In this document: positions 1 through 8,187 of the stretch, piece after piece
How positions within the stretch are numbered: the first letter of the stretch is position 1
Layout of the letters: the number at the start of each line of letters is the position of its first letter
Source of the DNA: Eubacterium barkeri
GTDB lineage: Bacteria > Bacillota > Clostridia > Eubacteriales > Eubacteriaceae
DNA: 64,000 bases
Reading direction: 5' to 3'
NCBI RefSeq assembly: GCF_900107125.1
Contig: NZ_FNOU01000012.1
Coordinates: 19,695 to 83,694 of the forward strand
Notes under the pieces: generated by a model
Told to the model about the DNA's origin: nothing
What the model saw: only the letters and a program-made list of their open reading frames with translations
Database searches by the model: none
Made by a program: the position numbers and the translations under genes

Positions 1-144
1 TTTGCAAATACCACATTCCACACATTTTTCCGTAATTTCTACAATTGCCCCTTTGTCCTTTTTTTCATAATACACCGCATGAACCGGACATTCTTTGACA
101 CACATCCGACACTTCTTACACTTTTCTTCATCAATTTTAAACAT
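1..144 (-). CDS. 4Fe-4S ferredoxin-type protein (partial, C-terminus outside window)
   Basis: The reading frame starts at an ATG at 144, preceded by GAAGGAGAT, and runs off the left edge, so only about 48 residues are seen. The visible part contains one complete cluster motif, CKKCRMCVKECP, and the beginning of a second, CVECGIC. This is the signature of a small bacterial-type ferredoxin or a ferredoxin domain carrying two [4Fe-4S] clusters. Such proteins are soluble electron carriers; in a corrinoid methyltransferase neighbourhood a low-potential ferredoxin could supply electrons for cobalt reduction, but that is inference. It is divergent from the LysR gene. Whether it is a free ferredoxin or the N-terminus of a larger oxidoreductase cannot be decided here. 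Confidence 0.85.
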   Translation of the reverse strand, partial: MFKIDEEKCKKCRMCVKECPVHAVYYEKKDKGAIVEITEKCVECGICK

Positions 145-274
145 CCTCTAGATCTCCTTCATCGAATAATCGGTGCCTCTCCGCCACTGATTCTCCTTTC
201 CAAATACTTAATCCTATTATATTGAACTCTTCACTTTATTCCCAATATTAAATATTTAGAAAATTTCCATTGCA

Positions 275-293
275 TCATATCTTTTCGATATGA
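275..293. promoter_or_regulatory. Inverted repeat, likely LysR-type operator
   Basis: TCATATC (275-281) and GATATGA (287-293) form a perfect 7-bp inverted repeat with a 5-nt spacer. It contains a T-N11-A palindrome as expected for LysR-type regulators. It lies between the divergent ferredoxin gene and the LysR gene, the usual place for an autoregulatory site. A further GATAT half-site occurs near 363. The rest of 145-403 is A+T-rich and holds the promoters of the two genes. Confidence 0.5.
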
Positions 294-403
294 CTTGTTT
301 TCATTTGTAGATACCGATAGGGATAGCATTTTATATTGCTCTATGCTAAAATGAAATTAAATCGATATGGTTGTTCATCTTAAAACTAGGAGGTTTGATC
401 GTC

Positions 404-1312
404 ATGACATTAAAACAGCTTGAATATTTTTTAGCGATTGCTGAAACGGAGAACATTACAAAGGCTGCCATCAATCTGAACATCAGCCAACCCCCCCTTA
501 GCCAATCCCTAAAAGCACTGGAAGAGGAATTTGACATTGAGCTGTTTAAGCGCGAAAAAAAACGAATGATCATTACCGAAAAGGGGTTACTCCTCCAGGA
601 GCGCGCCAAAGAAATTCTCAGCCTTATCAATGAAACCATCGCAGACCTCCAGGCTGAGGAGGCGCAAAAACAGGAAATCATTCGCATTGGCACCATTACC
701 TCGGCCTGTAACCAGCTGCTCCCCCAGCGAATTAAAGAATTTTTAGAAATTGAACCCAATGTTCATTTTGATATAGTGGAAGGAAGCACGGCTTCCATTT
801 GTGCCCTCCTCTCCATTGGTTCTGTTGACCTGGGAATCGTCCGGGAGCCCTTTAACCTCCATGATTTTCATTCGATCCTCCTGGAAAACGATGGTCTGAG
901 CAACCCCCATTTTGATTCCTTTGTCACCATGGCCAAGCCGTCCTTTTACAAGGATTTAGAGTCACCCAGTATCGATTTAGCCGAACTTAAAAATACGCCT
1001 TTAATCGTTCACCACCGCTACCGGGAGCTCATTACCAATAATTGTCGGCAGAAGGGCTTTATTCCAAAGTTCTTCTGTCTGAATAACGATTTGTCCTCTT
1101 CGCTCAGCTGGGCGGAGCAGGGCTTGGGTGTTGCCATTGTACCCTACACCTCTTCCCTACTTAAAAATGATTCAGACATGGTGGTCAAGACCATCACCAG
1201 CCCCACTATTTCCTCCTGTGCCTATATCATCTGGAATGCAGACAGCCCTTTGTCCCTCACCCTGTTAAACTTTATCCAGTTTTTCAATAACCAAAGCCTG
1301 CCTCTGCAGTAG
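404..1312 (+). CDS. LysR-family transcriptional regulator
   Basis: A protein of about 302 residues, the normal LysR length. The first 60 residues carry the LysR winged helix-turn-helix (MTLKQLEYFLAIAETENI, then SQPPLSQSLKALE), followed by the periplasmic-binding-like effector domain. The ATG at 404 is chosen over the in-frame ATG at 371 because AGGAGG lies 10 nt upstream (388-393) and the protein then begins with the family-typical MTLKQL. It is divergent from the ferredoxin gene, with a T-N11-A palindrome between them, so it most likely controls that gene and itself. The effector cannot be read from sequence; proximity to the methyltransferase locus makes control of C1 or electron-carrier genes possible. 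Confidence 0.9.
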   Translation: MTLKQLEYFLAIAETENITKAAINLNISQPPLSQSLKALEEEFDIELFKREKKRMIITEKGLLLQERAKEILSLINETIADLQAEEAQKQEIIRIGTITSACNQLLPQRIKEFLEIEPNVHFDIVEGSTASICALLSIGSVDLGIVREPFNLHDFHSILLENDGLSNPHFDSFVTMAKPSFYKDLESPSIDLAELKNTPLIVHHRYRELITNNCRQKGFIPKFFCLNNDLSSSLSWAEQGLGVAIVPYTSSLLKNDSDMVVKTITSPTISSCAYIIWNADSPLSLTLLNFIQFFNNQSLPLQ

Positions 1313-1344
1313 GGGGTGGGATCCGAGGGCATTAAGAATTCTTC

Positions 1345-2313
1345 TCAAAGAATTTTTAATGCCCCATGCAAAAATGCCTTGGAGGCCTTGGTCACCGTGG
1401 TGTACAAGCGAAGACCCACTGCGGAAATGGCCACCAGCTCTGTTTTTTCAACAGGCTTTTGGGCCTTTTGCATTTCCACACAGTCCCCTACTGCACTGAC
1501 TTCAAAATCCCCATCCAGGGTTTTAACAAAGCCCTTAAACCGATAGGTATCGGGGATAACTGCCTTTAAGAAATCATTGAAAGCCTTGTAATCCATGGAA
1601 TGCACAGCCTCCAGGTTCAAGGTCACCGGGCGGCTCTCTGGGGTGTTGGTGGTTTCCTTGGCATCCCGGCAACTGGCTTTAACGCCCAAGACCGCTTTGT
1701 AATCAAACTGACAATAGGTGGTCACAAAAACCTGGGCACCGGGATTGATTGCCATCACCCGGGCAACCACCCCGTCCCGGGTGTCCGCATCCATTCGATC
1801 CGCCTTATTAACAAGGACAATATCGGAATACTCCACCTGCCGGGTCAAAGCCGGTAGTATCTTTGACATTTTCAAGTAGGTTTCCCCATCGATAACGCAA
1901 AGAGCACTTTGATAATGAAAGGCATCTCCGGTTTTCCCACGAATCCCCTCCAGAATCGTCCCGATGTTGGAAGGGTCTGCCAGCCCCGATGCTTCGATGA
2001 ACAGCATGTCAATATCGCACTGGGACATGGCGATGAGACTATCTACAAATTTATCCTTCACACAGGCACAAAAGATGGAGCCGTTGGAAACCTCGGCCAT
2101 GGCCATACCCTCGGTTTCCACTAACCGGTAGTCAACATTGATCTTCCCGAAATCATTGACGATAACTCCAATCCTTTGACGCTGAAAAGACGACATCAAC
2201 TCTTTGAGCAACGTCGTCTTTCCGGCGCCTAAAAAACCTGTCAATAAACAGATATTCGTTTTTCGATGCGCAATGTCACACTGGCAGGTGACACCTTTAT
2301 AAGAGGGCTTCAA
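1345..2313 (-). CDS. CobW/COG0523-type GTPase (P47K family)
   Basis: A 322-residue G3E-family P-loop GTPase. The Walker A motif GFLGAGKTT sits near residues 26-34, an NKAD guanine-specificity motif lies mid-protein, and a CobW C-terminal domain follows. The metal-binding CXCC motif typical of COG0523 appears as FCACV, so only two of the three cysteines are present. COG0523 proteins act as metallochaperones or cobalamin-related GTPases; in corrinoid methyltransferase loci they are thought to assist cobalt or zinc loading. The start is a TTG at 2313 with AGGA just upstream, overlapping the end of the URO-D gene by 17 nt, so the two are translationally coupled. It is the last gene of the leftward cluster. 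Function in detail is inference. Confidence 0.85.
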   Translation of the reverse strand: MKPSYKGVTCQCDIAHRKTNICLLTGFLGAGKTTLLKELMSSFQRQRIGVIVNDFGKINVDYRLVETEGMAMAEVSNGSIFCACVKDKFVDSLIAMSQCDIDMLFIEASGLADPSNIGTILEGIRGKTGDAFHYQSALCVIDGETYLKMSKILPALTRQVEYSDIVLVNKADRMDADTRDGVVARVMAINPGAQVFVTTYCQFDYKAVLGVKASCRDAKETTNTPESRPVTLNLEAVHSMDYKAFNDFLKAVIPDTYRFKGFVKTLDGDFEVSAVGDCVEMQKAQKPVEKTELVAISAVGLRLYTTVTKASKAFLHGALKIL

Positions 2314-3655
2314 TTTCCTGGCTTAATTCTTCATTATCGGGAATAATGGAAACGTGCTTAATTTCGCCATTAATGACCATGGTGGGCAGGTTGGTGATGC
2401 CCATCTTCTGGCATCGAACCATATTTTCTTTAACCGTATATTTGTACTCAATAATATCGATTTGATCGCCGTATTTTTCCTTGGCACGGGTTGCCGCAGC
2501 CATCATATAGGTACAGGCTGCACACTGTACGGAGTCCAGGGTGAAAACTTCGATAAAGGGGCGTTCAAGATGATCATAATCCGGTATTTCAACTTCAATA
2601 TCGCTTAAATCCATCCCTTCATAACCGACGATCATTTCCCGGGCCTGTTCGGTGCTTTTAACGGCTTGGGCACAGGCGATGGTGTTTTCCAGGGGCACAT
2701 CGTAGGGCATATCACAACCAGGACTGACAATCATATTGCGTTTGTCCTCAATGGAATCCAGAAGATCAATGACGCATTTCCGGTTGTCATTGGGTTCGCC
2801 GTGGAGCATGACCACGGTCAAGGGGATATTCCCGCTAATGGCAATATTGTATTGATCGGATACCGATTTCCCATATTTGAAATCCACATTTTCATCGACG
2901 GCAATGCTGTCCGGGTTAGTCTTGCACATGACATCCAGCTGAGGTGTCGCATTCCCGCACACGAAGAAAGAGGAGAAGCGGTCCCGGCTGCGGATATAAT
3001 CAAAGACGGCGGTGAAGGATTCTGCCAACATGGCATCAAAGGATTCCGGTGCAATTTGGCTGACCAGGGGATCCACCACCGCGATGATATCCATCCCGGC
3101 TTCAATGTACATTTCACTCATTTTAATGGCCACTTCCGCGCAGAAGCCAACCAGTTCCCGGACATAATCCTCATCCATGAGCATATCGGTAAAGATTTCA
3201 CTGCCCCGAAGATGGGATGCCAGGGTGAAGGGGCCGCAAATCAAGCCATAGAGGGCGATATCCTCCCCAACAGAAGCCTTAAGCTTGGTCATAGCTTCCA
3301 GCATAACAGGAATTCGTCCCGATTCCCGGGTAGGGATTTTGCACCGGCACGGAATGCCTTTTTTATCCCCTTCGTAGGGATGGGTTTCCACGGAAGGCGG
3401 GTTATCCCGGGCCCAGAGCAGCTCGCAGCCAAGAATTTCGGCTTCCAGCTGAAGGTCGAACATAATGGGCATACCGTCAGGGCCATAAACCTTGGCCACT
3501 TCCATTAAAGATTCATATAATTTCTGGCCATCCTTTAAAATCTCTTCGGCCGTGTATCCTCCAAGCTTTCCAGAATGGATGCCTGAAAAGGGAACCCATG
3601 GCACCCGTTCTGTTGGTTCGTGGCGCATTGTTTTAAAAATCAACTCTTTACTCAT
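2297..3655 (-). CDS. URO-D-type corrinoid methyltransferase fused to a thioredoxin-like domain
   Basis: A protein of 452 residues. Residues 1 to about 345 are a uroporphyrinogen decarboxylase fold, the family that includes MtaA/MtbA/CmuA methylcobamide methyltransferases. The last 80-90 residues form a small thioredoxin-like domain with a CAAC redox motif near residue 378 and a cis-proline loop NLPT. Of the His-X-Cys...Cys zinc site known in MtaA/MtbA, the two cysteines are visible (FVCGN, about residue 230, and SPGCDMP), but the histidine position seems to be Phe. Start: ATG at 3655 preceded by GAGGAGG; the longer frame to 3694 has no ribosome site. It overlaps the CobW gene. Likely role: moving methyl groups from the MttB corrinoid protein to a downstream acceptor. 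The redox domain is unusual and its role is unknown. Confidence 0.8.
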   Translation of the reverse strand: MSKELIFKTMRHEPTERVPWVPFSGIHSGKLGGYTAEEILKDGQKLYESLMEVAKVYGPDGMPIMFDLQLEAEILGCELLWARDNPPSVETHPYEGDKKGIPCRCKIPTRESGRIPVMLEAMTKLKASVGEDIALYGLICGPFTLASHLRGSEIFTDMLMDEDYVRELVGFCAEVAIKMSEMYIEAGMDIIAVVDPLVSQIAPESFDAMLAESFTAVFDYIRSRDRFSSFFVCGNATPQLDVMCKTNPDSIAVDENVDFKYGKSVSDQYNIAISGNIPLTVVMLHGEPNDNRKCVIDLLDSIEDKRNMIVSPGCDMPYDVPLENTIACAQAVKSTEQAREMIVGYEGMDLSDIEVEIPDYDHLERPFIEVFTLDSVQCAACTYMMAAATRAKEKYGDQIDIIEYKYTVKENMVRCQKMGITNLPTMVINGEIKHVSIIPDNEELSQEIEALL

Positions 3656-3741
3656 GTTTTTGTTCCTCCTCATGGATTGGATTTTAATTTTCATTCAGGC
3701 GGGGCCACTCTATAAATGACTCCGCCTCAAGGACCTTTAGC

Positions 3742-3771
3742 AATGGAGGCTTCTTTCCAGAAGCCTCCATT
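3742..3771. terminator. Stem-loop between symporter and URO-D gene
   Basis: AATGGAGGCTTCT (3742-3754) pairs perfectly over 13 bp with 3759-3771 around a TTCC loop. It lies in the 157-nt gap between the symporter and the URO-D gene. The T-rich stretch follows it on the plus strand, so on the minus strand it may act as a weak terminator or a processing/stability element dividing the operon. Confidence 0.55.
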
Positions 3772-3812
3772 TATTTTGATTTCTCCCAAAATTTCTATTC
3801 AGTATTCCTAAA

Positions 3813-5345
3813 TTACTCCTGAATTTCGTAGAAACGATCTGTGGCCCGATCCAGAGTTTCATAGAACTCCTTGGAATCGGCTTCGTCTTGTTTGGTACAC
3901 AGGCTAACCACTACCATGGTAACCGTGGCACCAATGAGACCAATGGCTCCATACCATACATCTCCGATATTCCACACAAAGTACGTCATCAGAACCAATA
4001 CGGTTCCAACAATGGTCGATACAACGGCAGCCTGCTTTGTGGCTTTTTTCCAATAAAGGCCAAAGACCAGAATTGGGAACAGCGGCATGACGATGGCAAT
4101 GGAGAACATAATGAGTGTAAAGATCAGCTCTGGCGGATTCAGTGCGATCACCAGGGAGCCCAGGCCAAGCACCGCGATAATAACACGATTGACCAGCATT
4201 TCCTTGTTCTTAGGCACATCGATATGGAAGGTGTTCTTAATTAAATCAGAAGCCACAATACCGGAAGCAACACTTAAGAAGGCATTGGCCGTGGACAGAC
4301 CGACCGCCGTCGCCCCGACGAAGAAGCCAATCATCATTAAGACCGCCAGGGTGGGATTAAAGGCATTCACAAAGTTATTAATCATATAGGGGATAATTAA
4401 TTCGGATTCTGAAGTTGCCATATCACTGACTAAGGCTAAGCCAATCAGGCCAATTAACATCGTTCCGGTCCACACCAAACCCTGAAGGGCCGGTGTCATG
4501 TAGGAAAGCTTTCTTTGAGCCTTTAAGTTGTCCCCATAATAGCCTGAACGAACAAATACATGGGGGAGCATAATGGTCCATCCAATGGCACAGGAGAAGG
4601 GGTAGCCAAATCGTGACGCATAGGACACCCACCCGCTGGGCCCTGGATAGGAGAAGAAGGACTGAGTATTCTCCCAGAGGCTTTCCACCGCCAGGGTCAG
4701 AGATCCGCCAAAACCAACGATGAGGCAGGCAATGACAATGAACCACAGTAAGGCGATAAAAACGAGCCCCTGAATGGTATCCGCCGTCGCCGCTGACTTC
4801 ACCCCGCCAATACAAACAAAGATGGTCATGATCAAGCCCACGACGATAACCGCCGTCTGATAGGGGATAGCACCACCAGTAGCGTAATCCGCCGCCTGGG
4901 CAATGGCCACCAGTACCGAAGAAATATACGGGAAAGAAGCTGCCAGGAAGACAATACCAAGAATAGTGCGGAGGGCAGGACTCTTAAACCGTTCGAAATA
5001 GAAATCTGCAGGTGTGACAAAGGTATTTCCCTTTTCCTGATTAACCATCCACACCTTGTTCATTGTAAAGTGAGCAATAATTGGGAAGAGCGCGATATAG
5101 CTCATTTCTGAAATCCAGTATCCCAATCCCCCACGATAGTAGGCCCCTGGTCCAGCGAAGAAAACCCAGGTACTCATCAGTGAGGCAATATAGGTCATGA
5201 CCAAAATAGGCCAGGCGACACTGGCTGTTAATAAATTCTCCCCAGCCGCTTGTTTCTTTTCTTTCTGAGTAACATAGAATGCTACCCCCAGCAGGAAGCA
5301 CATATAGATGCCAAATGCAACCCAGATTGTCATTGAACTTAGCAT
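3813..5345 (-). CDS. Sodium:solute symporter (SSS family)
   Basis: A 510-residue membrane protein with about 13 hydrophobic segments and the layout of the sodium:solute symporter (SLC5-like) family: a short N-terminal segment, an early GPGAYYRGG loop, many glycine-rich helices, and a charged C-terminal tail. It would use the sodium gradient to import a small solute. Its start ATG overlaps the end of the 76-residue membrane protein upstream, so the two are translated together. Its place between the MttB methyltransferase and the URO-D gene suggests that it imports the methylated substrate, for example a betaine-like compound; the substrate itself is inferred from context only. Confidence 0.88.
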   Translation of the reverse strand: MLSSMTIWVAFGIYMCFLLGVAFYVTQKEKKQAAGENLLTASVAWPILVMTYIASLMSTWVFFAGPGAYYRGGLGYWISEMSYIALFPIIAHFTMNKVWMVNQEKGNTFVTPADFYFERFKSPALRTILGIVFLAASFPYISSVLVAIAQAADYATGGAIPYQTAVIVVGLIMTIFVCIGGVKSAATADTIQGLVFIALLWFIVIACLIVGFGGSLTLAVESLWENTQSFFSYPGPSGWVSYASRFGYPFSCAIGWTIMLPHVFVRSGYYGDNLKAQRKLSYMTPALQGLVWTGTMLIGLIGLALVSDMATSESELIIPYMINNFVNAFNPTLAVLMMIGFFVGATAVGLSTANAFLSVASGIVASDLIKNTFHIDVPKNKEMLVNRVIIAVLGLGSLVIALNPPELIFTLIMFSIAIVMPLFPILVFGLYWKKATKQAAVVSTIVGTVLVLMTYFVWNIGDVWYGAIGLIGATVTMVVVSLCTKQDEADSKEFYETLDRATDRFYEIQE

Positions 5346-5569
5346 TTTTCATCCCCTTTATTCTTTTTCTCTTGATCCTTCAGGCGATATACCTTATAGA
5401 CCTTGTGCATCCCGACATAAACGGCAATCCACAGGGGTATAACGGTCAGGGCCGCATGGACCAGTGTTGGGACAGCTTCACCGTAAGGTGGCACTCCCGG
5501 AAGATTGTACAGCACGAACAAAGCCGTAACGACAATCAACCAAATCTTTTCAGTTTTTGTGACTCTCAT
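5339..5569 (-). CDS. Small two-TM membrane protein paired with the symporter
   Basis: A protein of 76 residues with two hydrophobic segments (LIVVTALFVLYNL and LVHAALTVIPLWIAVYVG) and a lysine-rich tail. The ATG at 5569 has AAAGGA upstream; the longer frame to 5605 lacks a ribosome site. The last codons overlap the symporter start by 7 nt. Small membrane proteins in this position occur beside SSS permeases in many bacteria (DUF3311-like or YhdT-like partners) and probably stabilise or regulate the permease. No closer assignment is supported. Confidence 0.7.
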   Translation of the reverse strand: MRVTKTEKIWLIVVTALFVLYNLPGVPPYGEAVPTLVHAALTVIPLWIAVYVGMHKVYKVYRLKDQEKKNKGDEKC

Positions 5570-5599
5570 GGTTTTTCCTTTCGCAGCAAAACAGTTGCG

Positions 5600-5776
5600 G
5601 TGCATTCATCATATTAGCCCCTTTTCTCAGACATCGCTTCCACACGTCGTTAAAACAAAGGAATTGCTGAGTTTAGCCCAGGCAAACTCGAAGGAAGCCT
5701 GTAGCCAGAAAATTAGAGAGGGATTCTTCCGTTTTAAAACCTAGCCTTTGAAAGGGGGCTCATATGATGAATGCAC
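5600..5776. repeat. 27-bp inverted repeat enclosing a structured 123-nt segment
   Basis: The segment 5600-5626 is the reverse complement of 5750-5776 with 25 of 27 matches. Each arm, read outward, carries a G-rich ribosome-site-like run followed by ATGATGAATGCA. The interior has smaller hairpins, for example GAGTTT/AAACTC. On the minus strand it forms the leader of the symporter operon and encodes a possible 20-residue peptide (5550-5612); outward on the plus strand it encodes a possible 48-residue peptide (5764-5910). Together with the stem-loop at 5797-5827 this accounts for most of the 418-nt gap 5570-5987. It may be a leader RNA or a mobile-element remnant. Confidence 0.6.
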
Positions 5777-5796
5777 GTTTTTTCAGTAATAAGCGT

Positions 5797-5827
5797 TACC
5801 AGACAGAAATCTCCCTTCTGTCTGGTA
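5797..5827. terminator. Stem-loop downstream of the MttB gene
   Basis: TACCAGACAGAA (5797-5808) and TTCTGTCTGGTA (5816-5827) form a perfect 12-bp stem with a 7-nt loop. It lies downstream of the leftward MttB gene, 160 nt beyond its stop. A clear uridine run is missing next to the stem, so it may be a weak terminator or an mRNA-stabilising hairpin. Confidence 0.5.
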
Positions 5828-5987
5828 TCCCGCCCAATCCATTGGATGAATCAGGCAGGATATATCACTCATCGCCATTGAAGAGTGCAGAATCCGCGCT
5901 ACTTAAATAGCCGAATCAATGGGAAATGTATACAAATCGCTTGAAACTGTTATGGCCGTTTCGCGCCAGATTCACTTAAATTCAGTA

Positions 5988-7445
5988 TTATTCCTTGACA
6001 AGAGCAGCATGGGCAGCCTTTAAAACGGCTTCCACAGCAGCTGCCTTATCTGCTTCCAGGGTATAGGTGCTGTCGGCATCCATAATGGTATGGAATTTTT
6101 CCAGAGCCTTATCTTCCAGGGTCTTACAGCCTTCGGCTTCCCAGTGAACCACGCCATCACGGTTAAACATATCCGGGCGATGGGGCTCCATAAAGTGACG
6201 GCCGGTGTGGGGGCTCATCAGGAAACTAAAGGACGGGTCTTTATCCAAAGCTTCAAAGATTTCGTCGGCATCAATGGTTTCGACATCCACATCCAGACCC
6301 CGGCGAATTCGCTGGGCAATCCCGAAAATTTCATTATCAATAATCAACTGGACAGGACTGATGGTCTTGGCTGTTTCCAGTTGACCAGCACCACCGAGAA
6401 CCGATGCCGCAGACATTGCCATGGCATCTGTAAGGCTCGTCCGTTCAATAAAGTTCTGGGCATCCATGCACAGGCTATCGGTACCTGTACCATAGGAGTG
6501 GGCACGAACATTATAGCCATTTTCAAAGAGTTCCATGGCAATCAATCGTGCGATGGTAATTTCTGTATTGGACTGAAGGGTATAGGTGGTCATCATATCC
6601 ATGGAGAACAGCAATGGTGTTGCGATAACCGGAAGGCCCGGGCACAGCAGTTCAAGCATGATGATCATGGCCAGGACTTCAGCACAAGCCATAAAGGCTG
6701 TTCCCTGGGCCGTTACGGGTGTGTTGGCACCAGCAGTGGGCAGCGAGCAGGGCTGAACCGGTACGCCAGCCTTGGCACAGCGATACAGGATTTCTGCATC
6801 CATGTGCTTATAGGTCAGGCAGGGCACACTACAGGCAATAAAGCTGACAATGGGTTTTTTCTGAAGGTTCTCAAGGCCTCCCACTGCGGCAGCCGCCATA
6901 TCAATCAAGTACTGCACATTATCTGCTTCGTAGGGTTGAATCCAAATGTGTTTTGCGGAAAGCTTAAGGGCTTTTTCCAACGTATAGACATCGACTGCAT
7001 CCCCAGGTACATATTCACCGGAAGTACTGGGTAGGGTAACGAAGTCCAGATTTTCCATGGCATTGGTGAGTTTGTACCATTCTTCAACCTCTTCCAAGGT
7101 CGTATAGTGAGTATCTCCCTGGATCGTGCGGTAATTGGGGGCCCCGGTGTTGGTGCGGGTATAAAAACGACCATCGGCACTTGGGAAGTCCAAGTCACGC
7201 TCTCCGCCCGGAGAGTACAGCGTGAATTTTTCAGGCACCGCCGCCAGGGCTTTGTCGATGAGTTCCTTGGTGAATTTAACTTCTTTTGCATCCTTATCCA
7301 CCACACAGCCCACCGCTGCCAAATCATCCAGCATTTCTTCATGGTCCAGGATGACGCCACGCTCAATGAGCAGACGTTCGATTTCTCCCTTTAAATAGGA
7401 CAATTCCTGATCATTCATCACATTGTATTTTACTCGACCTAACAT
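5988..7445 (-). CDS. MttB-family corrinoid-dependent methyltransferase (non-pyrrolysine)
   Basis: A 485-residue member of the trimethylamine methyltransferase MttB superfamily (COG5598). The N-terminal segment with LLIERGVILDHEEML and the glycine-rich barrel sequence, including an RTNTGAPNY-like loop and the AMSAASVLGGAGQLE stretch, match the family. There is no in-frame amber codon, so this is a non-pyrrolysine MttB homologue, like MtgB, MtpB, MtcB and MtyB, which demethylate quaternary amines such as glycine betaine, proline betaine, carnitine or butyrobetaine. It would transfer a methyl group to Co(I) of the corrinoid protein encoded just upstream. Start: ATG at 7445 with GGAG close by. 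The substrate cannot be read from sequence. Confidence 0.9.
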   Translation of the reverse strand: MLGRVKYNVMNDQELSYLKGEIERLLIERGVILDHEEMLDDLAAVGCVVDKDAKEVKFTKELIDKALAAVPEKFTLYSPGGERDLDFPSADGRFYTRTNTGAPNYRTIQGDTHYTTLEEVEEWYKLTNAMENLDFVTLPSTSGEYVPGDAVDVYTLEKALKLSAKHIWIQPYEADNVQYLIDMAAAAVGGLENLQKKPIVSFIACSVPCLTYKHMDAEILYRCAKAGVPVQPCSLPTAGANTPVTAQGTAFMACAEVLAMIIMLELLCPGLPVIATPLLFSMDMMTTYTLQSNTEITIARLIAMELFENGYNVRAHSYGTGTDSLCMDAQNFIERTSLTDAMAMSAASVLGGAGQLETAKTISPVQLIIDNEIFGIAQRIRRGLDVDVETIDADEIFEALDKDPSFSFLMSPHTGRHFMEPHRPDMFNRDGVVHWEAEGCKTLEDKALEKFHTIMDADSTYTLEADKAAAVEAVLKAAHAALVKE

Positions 7446-7493
7446 ATCTCCACTTTTATCCTTTCGCTTTTAAACTATGGGGTTTCTGACTTA

Positions 7494-8132
7494 TTATGCG
7501 TTTGTAACGTATGCTTTGGACCAGGCAGCCGCACCCGCAGCATCTGCCGCAAAGCCATCAGCACCGATTTTATCGGCCCAGCCCTGGGTAACCGGTGCAC
7601 CACCGATTAAGACCTTGACCTGGTCTCGGACGCCTGCTTCTTCAAAGGCTTTAATGACATGGGCTTGTTCATTCATGGTGGTGGTCAGCAGAGCGGACAA
7701 CCCAACAACATCCGGCTGATGTTCTTTGATGGCTTCGATGAACTGTTCTGCAGCAACATTGGCACCAAGGTCAATAACATTGAGATTGGCGCTGCGCATC
7801 ATCAGAACCACCAATTTTTTACCGATATCATGCAAGTCACCTTTAACGGTACCAACCACTGCTGTCCCAACGGTGGTTGGGCCTTCACTGGCGAGCATAG
7901 GTTTGATCACTTCAACACCTTCATTCATGGCCTTTGCAGCCATCAGAACGTTGGGGACAAAGATCTTTCCCGCCCCAAATTGTTCACCGATTTCGTTGAT
8001 TCCAACCATTAATCCATCATTTAAGATGCTGGATGCTTCAATTTTCTCGGAGACGGCTGCCTCAACCTTTGCAACGGTATCCGCTACATTTCCTGCAATA
8101 ACCGCTTGACTAATTTCTTGTAATAGTGCCAT
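7494..8132 (-). CDS. Corrinoid protein (methyltransferase MtgC/MttC type)
   Basis: A protein of 212 residues: an N-terminal helical cap domain (about 1-85) and a C-terminal Rossmann-like B12-binding domain. The cobalt-ligating motif is GTVKGDLHDIGK with His near residue 101, followed by the SALLTTTM and GGAPVTQ elements that cradle the nucleotide tail. It carries the methyl group on cobalt between the MttB methyltransferase, whose gene follows after a 48-nt gap, and the downstream methyltransferase. The length is normal for the family. The tail is rich in alanine. Confidence 0.94.
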   Translation of the reverse strand: MALLQEISQAVIAGNVADTVAKVEAAVSEKIEASSILNDGLMVGINEIGEQFGAGKIFVPNVLMAAKAMNEGVEVIKPMLASEGPTTVGTAVVGTVKGDLHDIGKKLVVLMMRSANLNVIDLGANVAAEQFIEAIKEHQPDVVGLSALLTTTMNEQAHVIKAFEEAGVRDQVKVLIGGAPVTQGWADKIGADGFAADAAGAAAWSKAYVTNA

Positions 8133-8187
8133 ACTATCCTCCTACTAAATATCTTTGATTTTTTTATTAAAAGACCTAAGGGTCCTT

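Noticed and set aside
2666..3508. Plus-strand frame of 280 codons opposite the URO-D gene
   Set aside because: No ribosome site and no domain; an antisense shadow of a well-supported gene.
6090..7034. Plus-strand frame of 314 codons opposite MttB
   Set aside because: Antisense shadow with odd composition (many His, Cys, Gly) and no start signals.
5988..7445. Pyrrolysine-containing MttB
   Set aside because: There is no in-frame amber codon, and no pyl gene is present in the window.
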